From NCBI RefSeq assembly GCF_004117935.1, contig NZ_SDOY01000116.1:62001-126000 (forward strand): a stretch of 64,000 bases of DNA. Reading direction: 5' to 3'. Every line of letters begins with the position of its first letter. Position 1 is the stretch's first letter. The DNA is from Streptomyces roseicoloratus (GTDB lineage: Bacteria; Actinomycetota; Actinomycetes; Streptomycetales; Streptomycetaceae). The position numbers and the translations under genes are program-made. The notes under the pieces are model-generated. The model was not told the DNA's origin. It did not search any database and saw nothing but the letters and a program-made list of their open reading frames with translations. This document shows, one piece after another, positions 25,545 through 34,185 of the stretch.

Positions 25545-26972
25545 ATGACCGCCGATCACACGCGGGTCGCGGGCGGTGCCTCCGGCGTCGGCCACGGCGG
25601 CTCGCCGCAGCACACCGTCGTCGTCGGCGGCGGGCTCGCCGGCGTGACGTGCGCGCTGCGGCTCGCCGAGAGCGGCGTGCGGGTCACGCTACTCGAAGGA
25701 CGGCCGCGGCTCGGCGGCCTCGCCTTCTCCTTCCGGCGCGGTGACCTCACCGTCGACAACGGACAGCACGTCTACCTGCGCTGCTGCACCGCCTACCGGT
25801 GGTTCCTGGAGCGCGTCGACGGTGCCCACCTCGCCCCCGTACAGCCGCGGCTCGACGTGCCCGTGCTGGACGTCGGGCATCCGCGCGGACCCCGCCTCGG
25901 ACGGCTGCGGCGCACCGGCCTGCCCGTACCGCTGCACCTGGCCGGCAGCCTGGCCACCTACCCGCACCTGTCGCTCGCCGAGCGGGCGGCCGTCGCCCGC
26001 GCCGCGCTCGCGCTGCAGCGGCTCGACCCCGCCGACCCCGCCCTCGACGGCATCGACTTCGCGACCTGGCTCGGCCGGCACGGCCAGTCCGCACGGGCCG
26101 TCGAGGCCCTGTGGGACCTGGTCGGCGTCGCCACCCTCAATGCCGTCGCCCCGCGCGCCTCCATGGGCCTGGCGGCCATGGTCTTCAAGACCGGACTGCT
26201 GTCCGAGCCCGGCGCCGCCGACATCGGCTGGGCGCACGTCCCGCTCGGCGAGCTCCACGACACCCTCGCCCGCAAGGCCCTCGACTCCCTCGGCGTCCGC
26301 ACCGAGCTGCGCACCAAGGCGGAGCGGATCAGCCGCGGCGACGACGGGCGCTGGACCGTGCGGGTGCCGGGGGAGACCCTGGAGGCCGACGCCGTCGTCC
26401 TCGCCGTCCCGCAGCGCGAGACCCGCGCGCTCCTGCCCGACGGCGCCCTCGACGACCCCGACCGGCTCCTCGACATCGGCACCGCCCCCATCCTCAACCT
26501 GCACGTCGTCTACGACCGGAAGGTGCTGCGGCAGCCCTTCTTCACCGCGCTCGGCTCCCCGGTCCAGTGGGTCTTCGACCGCACCGGTTCCTCCGGGCTC
26601 ACCGGTGGCGGGCAGTACCTCGCCGTCTCCCAGTCCGCCGCCCACGACGACATCGACGAACCCGTCGCCGCGCTCCGCGAGCGCTACCTCCCGGAGCTGG
26701 AGCGGCTGCTGCCCGCCGCCCGGGGCGCCGGGATCCGGGACTTCTTCGTCACTCGCGAGCGGACCGCCACGTTCGACCCGACCCCAGGCGTCGGCCGGCT
26801 CCGCCCCGGCGCCCGCACCCATGCACCCGGCCTGTACCTGGCGGGCGCCTGGACCGCCACCGGCTGGCCCGCGACCATGGAGGGTGCCGTCCGCAGCGGC
26901 TTCAGCGCCGCGGGCGCCGCACTCTCCGCCCTCGGCCGCCACCACGACCACCCGCTACAGGAGGCGGCATGA
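25545..26972 (+). CDS. hpnE: Hydroxysqualene dehydroxylase HpnE
   Basis: 475-residue FAD-dependent amine-oxidase-fold enzyme. The dinucleotide-binding motif is VVVGGGLAGVTCALRLAESG, followed by VTLLEGRPRLGGLAFSF, and the C-terminal FAD loop is PGLYLAGAWTATGWPATMEG. HpnE reduces hydroxysqualene to squalene, completing the HpnCDE path. ATG at 25545 with GGGAGG upstream. The stop overlaps the next gene (ATGA). Confidence 0.93.
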   Translation: MTADHTRVAGGASGVGHGGSPQHTVVVGGGLAGVTCALRLAESGVRVTLLEGRPRLGGLAFSFRRGDLTVDNGQHVYLRCCTAYRWFLERVDGAHLAPVQPRLDVPVLDVGHPRGPRLGRLRRTGLPVPLHLAGSLATYPHLSLAERAAVARAALALQRLDPADPALDGIDFATWLGRHGQSARAVEALWDLVGVATLNAVAPRASMGLAAMVFKTGLLSEPGAADIGWAHVPLGELHDTLARKALDSLGVRTELRTKAERISRGDDGRWTVRVPGETLEADAVVLAVPQRETRALLPDGALDDPDRLLDIGTAPILNLHVVYDRKVLRQPFFTALGSPVQWVFDRTGSSGLTGGGQYLAVSQSAAHDDIDEPVAALRERYLPELERLLPAARGAGIRDFFVTRERTATFDPTPGVGRLRPGARTHAPGLYLAGAWTATGWPATMEGAVRSGFSAAGAALSALGRHHDHPLQEAA

Positions 26973-28069
26973 GTGTGAGTACCGGAACCAGAGGAGAAAC
27001 CGTGCCGACTGTGCCCCCGGGGAGTCCGGCGGTCGACACCGCGGACGTCGCCGCACTGCTGGAGCGGGGCCGCGCCCTGTCCACGCCCGTCATGCGGGCG
27101 GCCGTCGACCGCCTCGCGCCGCCCATGGACACCGTGGCCGCCTACCACTTCGGCTGGATCGACGCCCAGGGCAACCCGACCGAGGGCGACAGCGGCAAGG
27201 CCGTCCGGCCCGCGCTCGCCCTGATCTCCGCCGAGGCGGCGGGCGCCGCGCCCGAGGTCGGCATCCCCGGCGCCGTCGCCGTGGAGCTCGTGCACAACTT
27301 CTCGCTGCTCCACGACGACCTGATGGACGGCGACGAGCAGCGCCGCCACCGCGACACCGTGTGGAAGGTGCACGGCCCCGCCCAGGCCATCCTGGTCGGC
27401 GACGCCCTGTTCGCCCTCGCCAACGAGCTGCTCCTCGAGATCGGCACCGTCGAGGCCGGCCGGGCCACCCGCCGGCTGACCACGGCCACCCGCAAGCTCA
27501 TCGACGGCCAGGCCCAGGACATCAGCTACGAGCACCGCGAGCGGGTCACCGTCGAGGAGTGCCTGGAGATGGAGGGCAACAAGACCGGCGCCCTCCTCGC
27601 CTGCGCCGTCTCCATCGGCGCCGTCCTCGGCGGCGCCGACGACCGCACGGCCGACAAGCTGGAGGAGTACGGCTACCACCTGGGCCTCGCCTTCCAGGCG
27701 GTCGACGACCTCCTCGGCATCTGGGGCGACCCGGAGGCCACCGGCAAGCAGACCTGGTCCGACCTGCGCCAGCGCAAGAAGTCGCTGCCGGTCGTCGCCG
27801 CGCTCGCGGCCGGCGGCCCGGCCTCCGAGCGACTCGGCAGGCTGCTCGCCGCCGACGCCAAGAGCACCGACTTCGACTCCTTCTCGGAGGAGGAGTTCGC
27901 CACCCGCGCCGCCCTCATCGAGGAGGCCGGCGGCCGGGAGTGGACCTCCCAGGAGGCCCGCCGCCAGCACGCCGTCGCCGTTCGTGCCCTGCACGACGTG
28001 GACCTGCCGGCCCACGTCCGGGAACAGCTCACGGCGCTGGCCGACTTCGTCGTCGTACGGAAGAGATGA
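26969..28069 (+). CDS. Polyprenyl diphosphate synthase (probable farnesyl diphosphate synthase)
   Basis: 366-residue trans-prenyltransferase. The first Asp-rich motif is LLHDDLMDGDEQRR and the second AFQAVDDLLGIWGDP; GKAVRPALALIS carries the IPP-binding Arg. It probably makes the farnesyl diphosphate used by HpnD; a Phe five residues before the first DD limits chain length, but product length cannot be fixed from sequence. ATG at 26969 has AGGAGG four bases upstream and an ATGA overlap with hpnE; a GTG at 27002 with its own GGAG would give a shorter form. Confidence 0.9.
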   Translation: MSVSTGTRGETVPTVPPGSPAVDTADVAALLERGRALSTPVMRAAVDRLAPPMDTVAAYHFGWIDAQGNPTEGDSGKAVRPALALISAEAAGAAPEVGIPGAVAVELVHNFSLLHDDLMDGDEQRRHRDTVWKVHGPAQAILVGDALFALANELLLEIGTVEAGRATRRLTTATRKLIDGQAQDISYEHRERVTVEECLEMEGNKTGALLACAVSIGAVLGGADDRTADKLEEYGYHLGLAFQAVDDLLGIWGDPEATGKQTWSDLRQRKKSLPVVAALAAGGPASERLGRLLAADAKSTDFDSFSEEEFATRAALIEEAGGREWTSQEARRQHAVAVRALHDVDLPAHVREQLTALADFVVVRKR

Positions 28070-28101
28070 TCACCATCGCCCTGATATGAGTGCGCAGTCG
28101 C

Positions 28102-28127
28102 CGTCCGGTGCCGTCCGGCACCGGACG
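28102..28127 (+). terminator. Intra-operon hairpin before shc
   Basis: CGTCCGGTGCC and GGCACCGGACG form a perfect 11-bp stem with a GTCC loop in the 119-nt gap between the prenyl synthase and shc. It may be a partial terminator, an RNA-processing site or an mRNA stabiliser; no T-run follows. Confidence 0.5.
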
Positions 28128-28188
28128 ACGGCAGACCCGAAGAAGCAGAACGTACGACGAAGTACACCGCCTGCACGAAGGGGAAGCC

Positions 28189-30174
28189 ATGACAGCGACG
28201 ACCGACGGGAGCGCCGGGGCCGTGGGTCCCCGGGCGGCCGCGGCCAGCGACACGACCACCACCACCCCGGCGGACCTCGACGAGGCCGCCGCCGCCGCGG
28301 CGGAACGATCCGTCGACCACCTCCTCGGCCGCCAGGACGCCGAGGGCTGGTGGAAGGGCGACCTGGAGACCAACGTCACCATGGACGCCGAGGACCTGCT
28401 GCTCCGGCAGTTCCTGGGGATCCTCGACCCGGACACCACCCGCGCCGCGGCCCTCTTCATCCGCGGCGAACAGCGCGAGGACGGCGCCTGGACCACCTTC
28501 TACGGAGGGCCCGGCGACCTCTCCGCCACCGTCGAGGCGTACGTCGCCCTGCGCCTCGCCGGGGACGCGCCCGACGCCCCGCACATGGCCCGCGCCTCCG
28601 CCTGGGTCCGCGCCCGAGGCGGCATCGCCGAGGCCCGCGTCTTCACCCGGATCTGGCTCGCCCTCTTCGGCTGGTGGCGCTGGGAGGACCTGCCCGAGCT
28701 GCCGCCCGAGCTGGTGTTCCTGCCGAGCTGGTTCCCGCTCAACATCTACGACTTCGGCTGCTGGGCCCGGCAGACGATCGTGCCGCTCACCGTCGTCTCC
28801 GCCAAGCGGCCGGTCCGCCCGGCCCCTTTCGGCCTCGACGAGCTGCACACCGACCCGGCCCGCCCCAACCCGGGGAAACCCCTGGCCCCCGCGGCGAGTT
28901 GGGACGGCTTCTTCCAGCGCGTCGACAAGGGACTGCACCTCTACCGCAAGGTCGCGCCGCGCCGGCTCCGCAAGGCCGCCATGAACGTCGCCGCCCGCTG
29001 GATCGTCGAGCGGCAGGAGAACGACGGCTGCTGGGGCGGCATCCAGCCGCCCGCCGTCTACTCGATCATCGCCCTCCACCTCCTCGGCTACGACCTGAAG
29101 CACCCCGTGATGCGGGCCGGGCTGGAGTCCCTCGACCGCTTCGCCGTGTGGCGCGAGGACGGCGCCCGCATGGTCGAGGCCTGCCAGTCCCCGGTCTGGG
29201 ACACCTGCCTCGCCACCATCGCCCTCGCCGACGCCGGCGTACGGCCCGACCACCCCGCGCTCGTCAAGGCCGCCGACTGGATGCTCGGCGAGGAGATCGT
29301 CCGCACCGGCGACTGGGCCGTCCGCAGGCCCCAACTCCCTCCGGGTGGCTGGGCGTTCGAGTTCCACAACGACAACTACCCGGACATCGACGACACCGCC
29401 GAGGTGATCCTCGCGCTCCGCCGGGTCAGGCACCCCGACCCGGCCCGGGTGGACGCGGCCGTCGCCCGCGGCGGCCGCTGGACCCTCGGCATGCAGTCGA
29501 AGAACGGCGCCTGGGGCGCCTTCGACGCCGACAACACCAGCCCCCTCCCCAACCGGCTGCCGTTCTGCGACTTCGGCGAGGTCGTCGACCCGCCCTCGGC
29601 CGACGTCACCGCCCACGTCGTGGAGATGCTCGCCCACGAGGGCCGGGCCGACCACCCGAGCACCCGCCGGGGCGTCGCCTGGCTGCTCGCCGAACAGGAG
29701 CCCTGCGGCGCCTGGTTCGGCCGCTGGGGCGTCAACTACGTCTACGGCACCGGGTCCGTGGTCCCGGCCCTCACCGCCGCGGGCGTCCCCCGCGGTCACC
29801 CGGCGATCCGGCGGGCCGTCGGCTGGCTGGAGTCCGTGCAGAACGAGGACGGCGGCTGGGGCGAGGACCTGCGCTCCTACCACGAGCAGCGGTGGATCGG
29901 CCACGGCGCCTCCACCGCCTCCCAGACCGCCTGGGCGCTGCTCGCGCTGCTCGCGGCCGGCGAACGCGAGTCCGAGGCGGTCCGCCGCGGCGTCGCCTGG
30001 CTGGTCCGCACACAGCGGGAGGACGGCTCCTGGGACGAGCCGTACTTCACCGGCACCGGCTTCCCCTGGGACTTCTCCATCAACTACCACCTCTACCGCC
30101 AGGTCTTCCCGCTCACCGCGCTCGGCCGCTACGTGAACGGCGAGCCCGTCCCGCACGGCCGGGAGGGCCGCTGA
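28189..30174 (+). CDS. shc: Squalene-hopene cyclase
   Basis: 661 residues, the usual size. The catalytic acid motif DIDD lies at residues 399-402, and several QW-type repeats (QSKNGAWGAFD, QNEDGGWGED, QREDGSWDEP) mark the alpha-barrel. The enzyme cyclises squalene to hopene/hopanol on the inner membrane face. ATG at 28189 with AAGGGGA upstream; the N-terminal 25 residues are Ala/Thr-rich and probably disordered. TGATG overlap with hpnG. Confidence 0.96.
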   Translation: MTATTDGSAGAVGPRAAAASDTTTTTPADLDEAAAAAAERSVDHLLGRQDAEGWWKGDLETNVTMDAEDLLLRQFLGILDPDTTRAAALFIRGEQREDGAWTTFYGGPGDLSATVEAYVALRLAGDAPDAPHMARASAWVRARGGIAEARVFTRIWLALFGWWRWEDLPELPPELVFLPSWFPLNIYDFGCWARQTIVPLTVVSAKRPVRPAPFGLDELHTDPARPNPGKPLAPAASWDGFFQRVDKGLHLYRKVAPRRLRKAAMNVAARWIVERQENDGCWGGIQPPAVYSIIALHLLGYDLKHPVMRAGLESLDRFAVWREDGARMVEACQSPVWDTCLATIALADAGVRPDHPALVKAADWMLGEEIVRTGDWAVRRPQLPPGGWAFEFHNDNYPDIDDTAEVILALRRVRHPDPARVDAAVARGGRWTLGMQSKNGAWGAFDADNTSPLPNRLPFCDFGEVVDPPSADVTAHVVEMLAHEGRADHPSTRRGVAWLLAEQEPCGAWFGRWGVNYVYGTGSVVPALTAAGVPRGHPAIRRAVGWLESVQNEDGGWGEDLRSYHEQRWIGHGASTASQTAWALLALLAAGERESEAVRRGVAWLVRTQREDGSWDEPYFTGTGFPWDFSINYHLYRQVFPLTALGRYVNGEPVPHGREGR

Positions 30175-30827
30175 TGGACAAGGAGCCGGCCGCCGGGGCC
30201 GCCGTACCGCCGCTGCTCGTCGCCTGCGCGCTCGGCATCGAGAAGCTGGCGCTGCGCAGCGGCGACCGGGGCGGGGCACCCGCGCCCGTGACCGTGGTAC
30301 GGACCGGGATGGGCCCGGCGCAGGCGCGCCGGGCGGTCTCCCGGGTCCTCGGGCGCGAGCCCTGGCGGGACGCCGCCGTCATCGCCTCCGGCTTCTGCGC
30401 GGGGCTCGCGCCGGGCATGCACCCCGGCGATCTGATCGTCGCCGAGGAGACCCGCGGCCCCGACGGCACCCTCGCCTGCGTCGGCACCGGACTCCTGGTG
30501 AAGGCGCTGGTCAGGACGCTGCCCGGGCGCACCGTCCACACCGGCCCGCTCACCGGATCCGACCACGTGGTCCGCGGCCCCGAGCGGGCGGCGCTGCTCG
30601 CCGACGGGGCGATCGCCGTCGACATGGAGTCCGCCGCCACCCTGAGCACCGCCGTGGCCGCCGGACCGCGCCCGGTTGCGGCCGTACGGGTGGTCGTGGA
30701 CGCTCCGGAACACGAACTGGTCCGGATCGGCACGGTGCGCGGGGGAATATCGGCCTTCCGTGTTCTTCGTGCGGTCCTTCCCGCATTCTCCGAATGGCAC
30801 CGTTCTTTGCTGCTCCCCAGGAGGTGA
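30174..30827 (+). CDS. hpnG: Adenosylhopane nucleoside phosphorylase HpnG
   Basis: 217 residues of the purine/5'-methylthioadenosine nucleosidase fold: VVRTGMGPAQARRAV, VIASGFCAGLAPGMHPGDL and AVDMESAATLSTAV (the nucleosidase Glu/Asp region). HpnG removes adenine from adenosylhopane to give ribosylhopane. It directly follows shc with a one-base overlap and precedes hpnH, the enzyme acting just before it in the pathway. Confidence 0.9.
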   Translation: MDKEPAAGAAVPPLLVACALGIEKLALRSGDRGGAPAPVTVVRTGMGPAQARRAVSRVLGREPWRDAAVIASGFCAGLAPGMHPGDLIVAEETRGPDGTLACVGTGLLVKALVRTLPGRTVHTGPLTGSDHVVRGPERAALLADGAIAVDMESAATLSTAVAAGPRPVAAVRVVVDAPEHELVRIGTVRGGISAFRVLRAVLPAFSEWHRSLLLPRR

Positions 30828-30834
30828 GCGAGTT

Positions 30835-31854
30835 ATGGCCATGCCGCTCCGTCAGTCCGTCCGGGTCGGGACCTACCTCTTCGAACAGAAGCTCCGCAAG
30901 CGGGACAAGTTCCCACTGATCGTCGAGCTCGAGCCGCTGTTCGCCTGCAACCTCAAGTGCGAGGGCTGCGGCAAGATCCAGCACCCCGCCGGCGTCCTCA
31001 AGCAGCGGATGCCGGTCGCCCAGGCGGTCGGCGCGGTCCTGGAGTCCGGGGCGCCGATGGTCTCCATCGCCGGCGGCGAACCGCTGATGCACCCTCAGAT
31101 CGACGAGATCGTCCGCCAGCTGGTGGCCAAGCGCAAGTACGTCTTCCTGTGCACCAACGCCATGCTGCTGCGCAAGAAGCTGGACGAATTCACGCCCTCG
31201 CCGTATTTCGCCTTCGCCGTGCACATCGACGGACTGCGGGAACGGCACGACGAGTCGGTCGCGAAGGAGGGCGTGTTCGACGAGGCGGTGGCGGCGATCA
31301 AGGAGGCCAAGCGGCGCGGCTTCCGGGTCACCACCAATTCGACCTTCTTCAACACCGACACCCCGCAGACGATCATCGAGGTGCTCAACTACCTCAACGA
31401 CGACCTCAAGGTCGACGAAATGATGATCTCCCCCGCCTACGCCTACGAGAAGGCTCCCGACCAGGAGCACTTCCTCGGCGTGGAACAGACCAGGGAACTC
31501 TTCAGGAAGGCGTTCGCGGGCGGAAACCGCCGGCGCTGGCGGCTCAACCACTCGCCGCTCTTCCTGGACTTCCTCGAAGGCAAGGCCGATTTCCCCTGCA
31601 CCGCGTGGGCGATCCCCAACTACTCCCTCTTCGGGTGGCAGCGCCCCTGCTATCTGATGAGTGACGGCTACGTCCCGACGTACCGCGAGCTCATCGAGGA
31701 GACGGACTGGGACAAGTACGGCCGCGGCAAGGACCCGCGCTGCGCCAACTGCATGGCGCACTGCGGCTACGAGCCCACCGCCGTCCTCGCCACCATGGGC
31801 TCGCTCAAGGAGTCGCTGCGCGCGGTCCGCGAGACCGTCTCCGGGAACGGGTGA
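30835..31854 (+). CDS. hpnH: Adenosyl-hopene transferase HpnH (radical SAM)
   Basis: 339 residues. The radical-SAM cluster motif is C38-x3-C42-x2-C45 (CNLKCEGCGK), followed by IAGGEPLMHPQ. A C-terminal Cys-rich part (DPRCANCMAHCGYEPTAV) is typical of HpnH. It adds the adenosyl group of SAM to hopene, starting extended hopanoid synthesis. AGGAGGTGA before the ATG at 30835 is an excellent ribosome site. Confidence 0.95.
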   Translation: MAMPLRQSVRVGTYLFEQKLRKRDKFPLIVELEPLFACNLKCEGCGKIQHPAGVLKQRMPVAQAVGAVLESGAPMVSIAGGEPLMHPQIDEIVRQLVAKRKYVFLCTNAMLLRKKLDEFTPSPYFAFAVHIDGLRERHDESVAKEGVFDEAVAAIKEAKRRGFRVTTNSTFFNTDTPQTIIEVLNYLNDDLKVDEMMISPAYAYEKAPDQEHFLGVEQTRELFRKAFAGGNRRRWRLNHSPLFLDFLEGKADFPCTAWAIPNYSLFGWQRPCYLMSDGYVPTYRELIEETDWDKYGRGKDPRCANCMAHCGYEPTAVLATMGSLKESLRAVRETVSGNG

Positions 31855-31861
31855 ACCGGTC

Positions 31862-33262
31862 ATGACGGACGGGTCCGGCACCGGCGGCTTCGACCTGCGG
31901 GCGCTGCTCGCCGAGCGAGGCGGCGAGCGCTACGAACTGCACGCCCGCCACCTCAACCCGCAGCTCCCGCGGATGCTGCACACCATCGGCTTCGACAAGG
32001 TCTACGAGCGGGCCGAGGGCGCCCACTTCTGGGACGCCGACGGCAACGACCACCTCGACATGCTCGCCGGCTTCGGCGTCATGGGCCTCGGACGGCACCA
32101 CCCCGTCGTCCGGCGGGCGCTCCACGACGTCCTCGACGCCCGGCTCGCGGACCTCACCCGCTTCGACTGCCCGCCGCTGCCCGGACTCCTCGCCGAGAAG
32201 CTCCTCGCGCACAGCCCGCACCTCGACCGGGTCTTCTTCGGCAACAGCGGCACGGAGGCCGTCGAGACCGCCCTCAAGTTCGCCCGGTACGCCACCGGCA
32301 GGCCGAGGATCGTCTACTGCTCCCACGCCTTCCACGGGCTGACCACGGGCTCGCTCTCCGTCAACGGCGAGAGCGGCTTCCGGGACGGCTTCGGGCCGCT
32401 GCTTCCCGACACCGCGATCGCGCTGGGCGACCTGGAGGCGCTGGAGCGGGAGCTGCGCGGGGGCGACGTGGCCGGATTCGTCGTCGAGCCCATCCAGGGC
32501 AAGGGCGTCCACGAGTCCCCGCCGGGCTTCCTGCGGGCCGCCCAGGAGCTCCTGCACCGGCACGGCGCCCTGCTGATCGCCGACGAGGTGCAGACCGGCC
32601 TCGGCAGGACCGGCGACTTCTACGCGTACCAGCACGAGGACGGCGTCGAGCCCGACCTGGTCTGCGTCGCCAAGGCGCTCTCCGGCGGCTACGTGCCGGT
32701 CGGCGCCACCCTCGGCAAGGACTGGATCTTCCGGAAGGTCTACTCGTCGATGGACCGGGTGCTGGTCCACTCGGCGAGCTTCGGCGCGAACGCCCAGGCC
32801 ATGGCGGCGGGGCTCGCGGTGCTCTCGGTGATGGAGGCCGAGGGGACGGTGGCGCACGTCCGCCGGATCGGCGACCTGCTCGCCGGCCAGCTGCGCGAGC
32901 TCGTACCGCGCTACGAGCTGCTCAAGGAGATCCGGGGCCGGGGCCTGATGATCGGCATCGAGTTCGGCCGGCCGTCCTCGCTGGGCCTGCGCAGTCGCTG
33001 GACGATGCTCCAGGCGGCCCGCAAGGGGCTCTTCGCCCAGATGGTCGTGGTCCCGCTGCTGCAGCGGCACCACATCCTGACCCAGGTGTCGGGGGACCAC
33101 CTGGAGGTGATCAAGCTGATCCCGCCGCTGGTCGTCGACGAGGCGGACGTCGACCGCTTCGTGACCGCCTTCACGGCCGTGATGGACGACGCCCACGGCG
33201 GCGGCGGACTGATGTGGGACTTCGGAAAGACACTGGTCAAGCAGGCCGTCGCGCAGCGCTGA
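31862..33262 (+). CDS. hpnO: Class III aminotransferase, aminobacteriohopanetriol-type (HpnO)
   Basis: 466-residue PLP aminotransferase. FGNSGTEAVETALKFAR binds phosphate, LIADEVQTGLGRTG holds the PLP Asp and VCVAKALSGGYVPVGA the Schiff-base Lys. In hopanoid loci this enzyme makes aminobacteriohopanetriol from ribosylhopane or its aldehyde. It starts 7 nt after hpnH. In Streptomyces coelicolor, as I recall, ispG and dxs copies stand between these two genes; here they are absent. Confidence 0.9.
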   Translation: MTDGSGTGGFDLRALLAERGGERYELHARHLNPQLPRMLHTIGFDKVYERAEGAHFWDADGNDHLDMLAGFGVMGLGRHHPVVRRALHDVLDARLADLTRFDCPPLPGLLAEKLLAHSPHLDRVFFGNSGTEAVETALKFARYATGRPRIVYCSHAFHGLTTGSLSVNGESGFRDGFGPLLPDTAIALGDLEALERELRGGDVAGFVVEPIQGKGVHESPPGFLRAAQELLHRHGALLIADEVQTGLGRTGDFYAYQHEDGVEPDLVCVAKALSGGYVPVGATLGKDWIFRKVYSSMDRVLVHSASFGANAQAMAAGLAVLSVMEAEGTVAHVRRIGDLLAGQLRELVPRYELLKEIRGRGLMIGIEFGRPSSLGLRSRWTMLQAARKGLFAQMVVVPLLQRHHILTQVSGDHLEVIKLIPPLVVDEADVDRFVTAFTAVMDDAHGGGGLMWDFGKTLVKQAVAQR

Positions 33263-33285
33263 CCGAAACCGGTTCCCGGGTTTTG

Positions 33286-33314
33286 CCTCTGGGGCAAGAA
33301 ATTTGCCCCAGAGG
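33286..33314. promoter_or_regulatory. Perfect 12-bp inverted repeat upstream of the XRE-cupin regulator
   Basis: CCTCTGGGGCAA (33286-33297), loop GAAAT, TTGCCCCAGAGG (33303-33314). It lies 24 nt after the hpnO stop and 23 nt before the regulator start, where it can be the hopanoid terminator, the regulator's operator, or both. The lower GC loop and the shared half-site CTGGGGCAA ahead of the phosphatase gene (35011-35019) favour an operator. Confidence 0.6.
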
Positions 33315-33337
33315 AAAGATCCTGGCGGAATGGACGC

Positions 33338-33967
33338 ATGGACCACGTCCCCGAGGGCTCCGCCCCGGTTCCCGCCGTCGCCGACGTCCTGCCCGACGTC
33401 GCTCCCCAGCTGCGCGGACTGCGCCGTCGGCGCGGGCTCACCCTGGAGGCCGCCGCCCAGCGGGCCGGCCTCTCCCCGGCGCACCTGTCCCGCCTGGAGA
33501 CGGGCCACCGGCAGCCCTCGCTGCCCATGCTGCTCGCGCTCGCCCGTATCTACGGTACGACGGTCTCCGAGCTGCTCGGCGAGGTCCCGCCCGAGCGTGA
33601 CCCGGTGATCCGCGGTGACAAGGCCGAGGCCGTCGAGGCCGACGGCTGGGTCTACCGCCCCGCGGGCGGGGCCGGCCGCGCCCTGCAGGCGCTGCGCGTC
33701 CACGTGCCGTACGCCACCAGTGCCGACATCGTCCGGGTCCACCCGGGCGAGGAGTGGATCCACGTCATCGAGGGCCGGGTGAGGCTCGCGCTCGGCGACG
33801 CCGTGCACGTCCTCGACCCGGGGGACAGCGCGCACTTCGACTCGCTCACCCCGCACCGCATCGGCGCCGCCACCCGCGGCGGCGCCGAGCTGCTGTTCGT
33901 CCACACGCTGCTGCAGAGCCCCGCCGCCGAGCTGTGCCTCGGCGACGGCGTTCCGCACCGCCGCTGA
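33338..33967 (+). CDS. XRE-family regulator with cupin domain
   Basis: 209 residues. Residues about 22-80 are a Cro/CI helix-turn-helix (LRRRRGLTLEAAAQRAGLSP, HLSRLETGHRQPSLPMLLAL). Residues about 110-200 are a small cupin (HPGEEWIHVIEGRVRLALGD, LDPGDSAHFDSLTPHRIGA), probably a ligand sensor. It follows the hopanoid operon and precedes a DUF6126 microprotein gene by 18 nt, an arrangement I recall from other Streptomyces. A perfect inverted repeat in front suggests autoregulation. Confidence 0.9.
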   Translation: MDHVPEGSAPVPAVADVLPDVAPQLRGLRRRRGLTLEAAAQRAGLSPAHLSRLETGHRQPSLPMLLALARIYGTTVSELLGEVPPERDPVIRGDKAEAVEADGWVYRPAGGAGRALQALRVHVPYATSADIVRVHPGEEWIHVIEGRVRLALGDAVHVLDPGDSAHFDSLTPHRIGAATRGGAELLFVHTLLQSPAAELCLGDGVPHRR

Positions 33968-33985
33968 CCCCCAGAAGGGATCGAC

Positions 33986-34141
33986 ATGTCCGAGAAGTCC
34001 GCACCGGTCACCGGCGAGGAGCGCGGTGGCGGCAAGTTCCCCAAGGGCCTGGTGCTCAGGCTCTTCGCCTACCTGGTCGCCGGCCACCTCTTCGCCGCGT
34101 TCCTCTACCTGCTGTTCGCCCTGGGCGCGCAGAACCAGTAG
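33986..34141 (+). CDS. DUF6126-family membrane microprotein, 51 aa
   Basis: 51 residues starting MSEKSAPVTG and ending LFALGAQNQ. A Lys/Arg-containing soluble start is followed by one transmembrane helix (about residues 25-46, LRLFAYLVAGHLFAAFLYLL). GAAGGGA before the ATG is a strong ribosome site. The size, the membrane segment and the position behind an XRE-cupin regulator match the DUF6126 family. Function unknown; it could tie the regulator to the membrane. Confidence 0.82.
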   Translation: MSEKSAPVTGEERGGGKFPKGLVLRLFAYLVAGHLFAAFLYLLFALGAQNQ

Positions 34142-34151
34142 GGGAACCTCA

Positions 34152-34179
34152 GGGGCGGGCCCCTCCCAGGGCCCGCCCC
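34152..34179. terminator. Bidirectional terminator
   Basis: Perfect 11-bp stem GGGGCGGGCCC / GGGCCCGCCCC with a 6-nt loop, placed between the convergent microprotein and tyrosine phosphatase genes. Confidence 0.85.
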
Positions 34180-34185
34180 AGGTGG

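Noticed and set aside
31805..34087. 760-codon minus-strand frame under hpnO and the XRE-cupin gene
   Set aside because: No motif; opposite two clear genes and spanning their intergenic operator.
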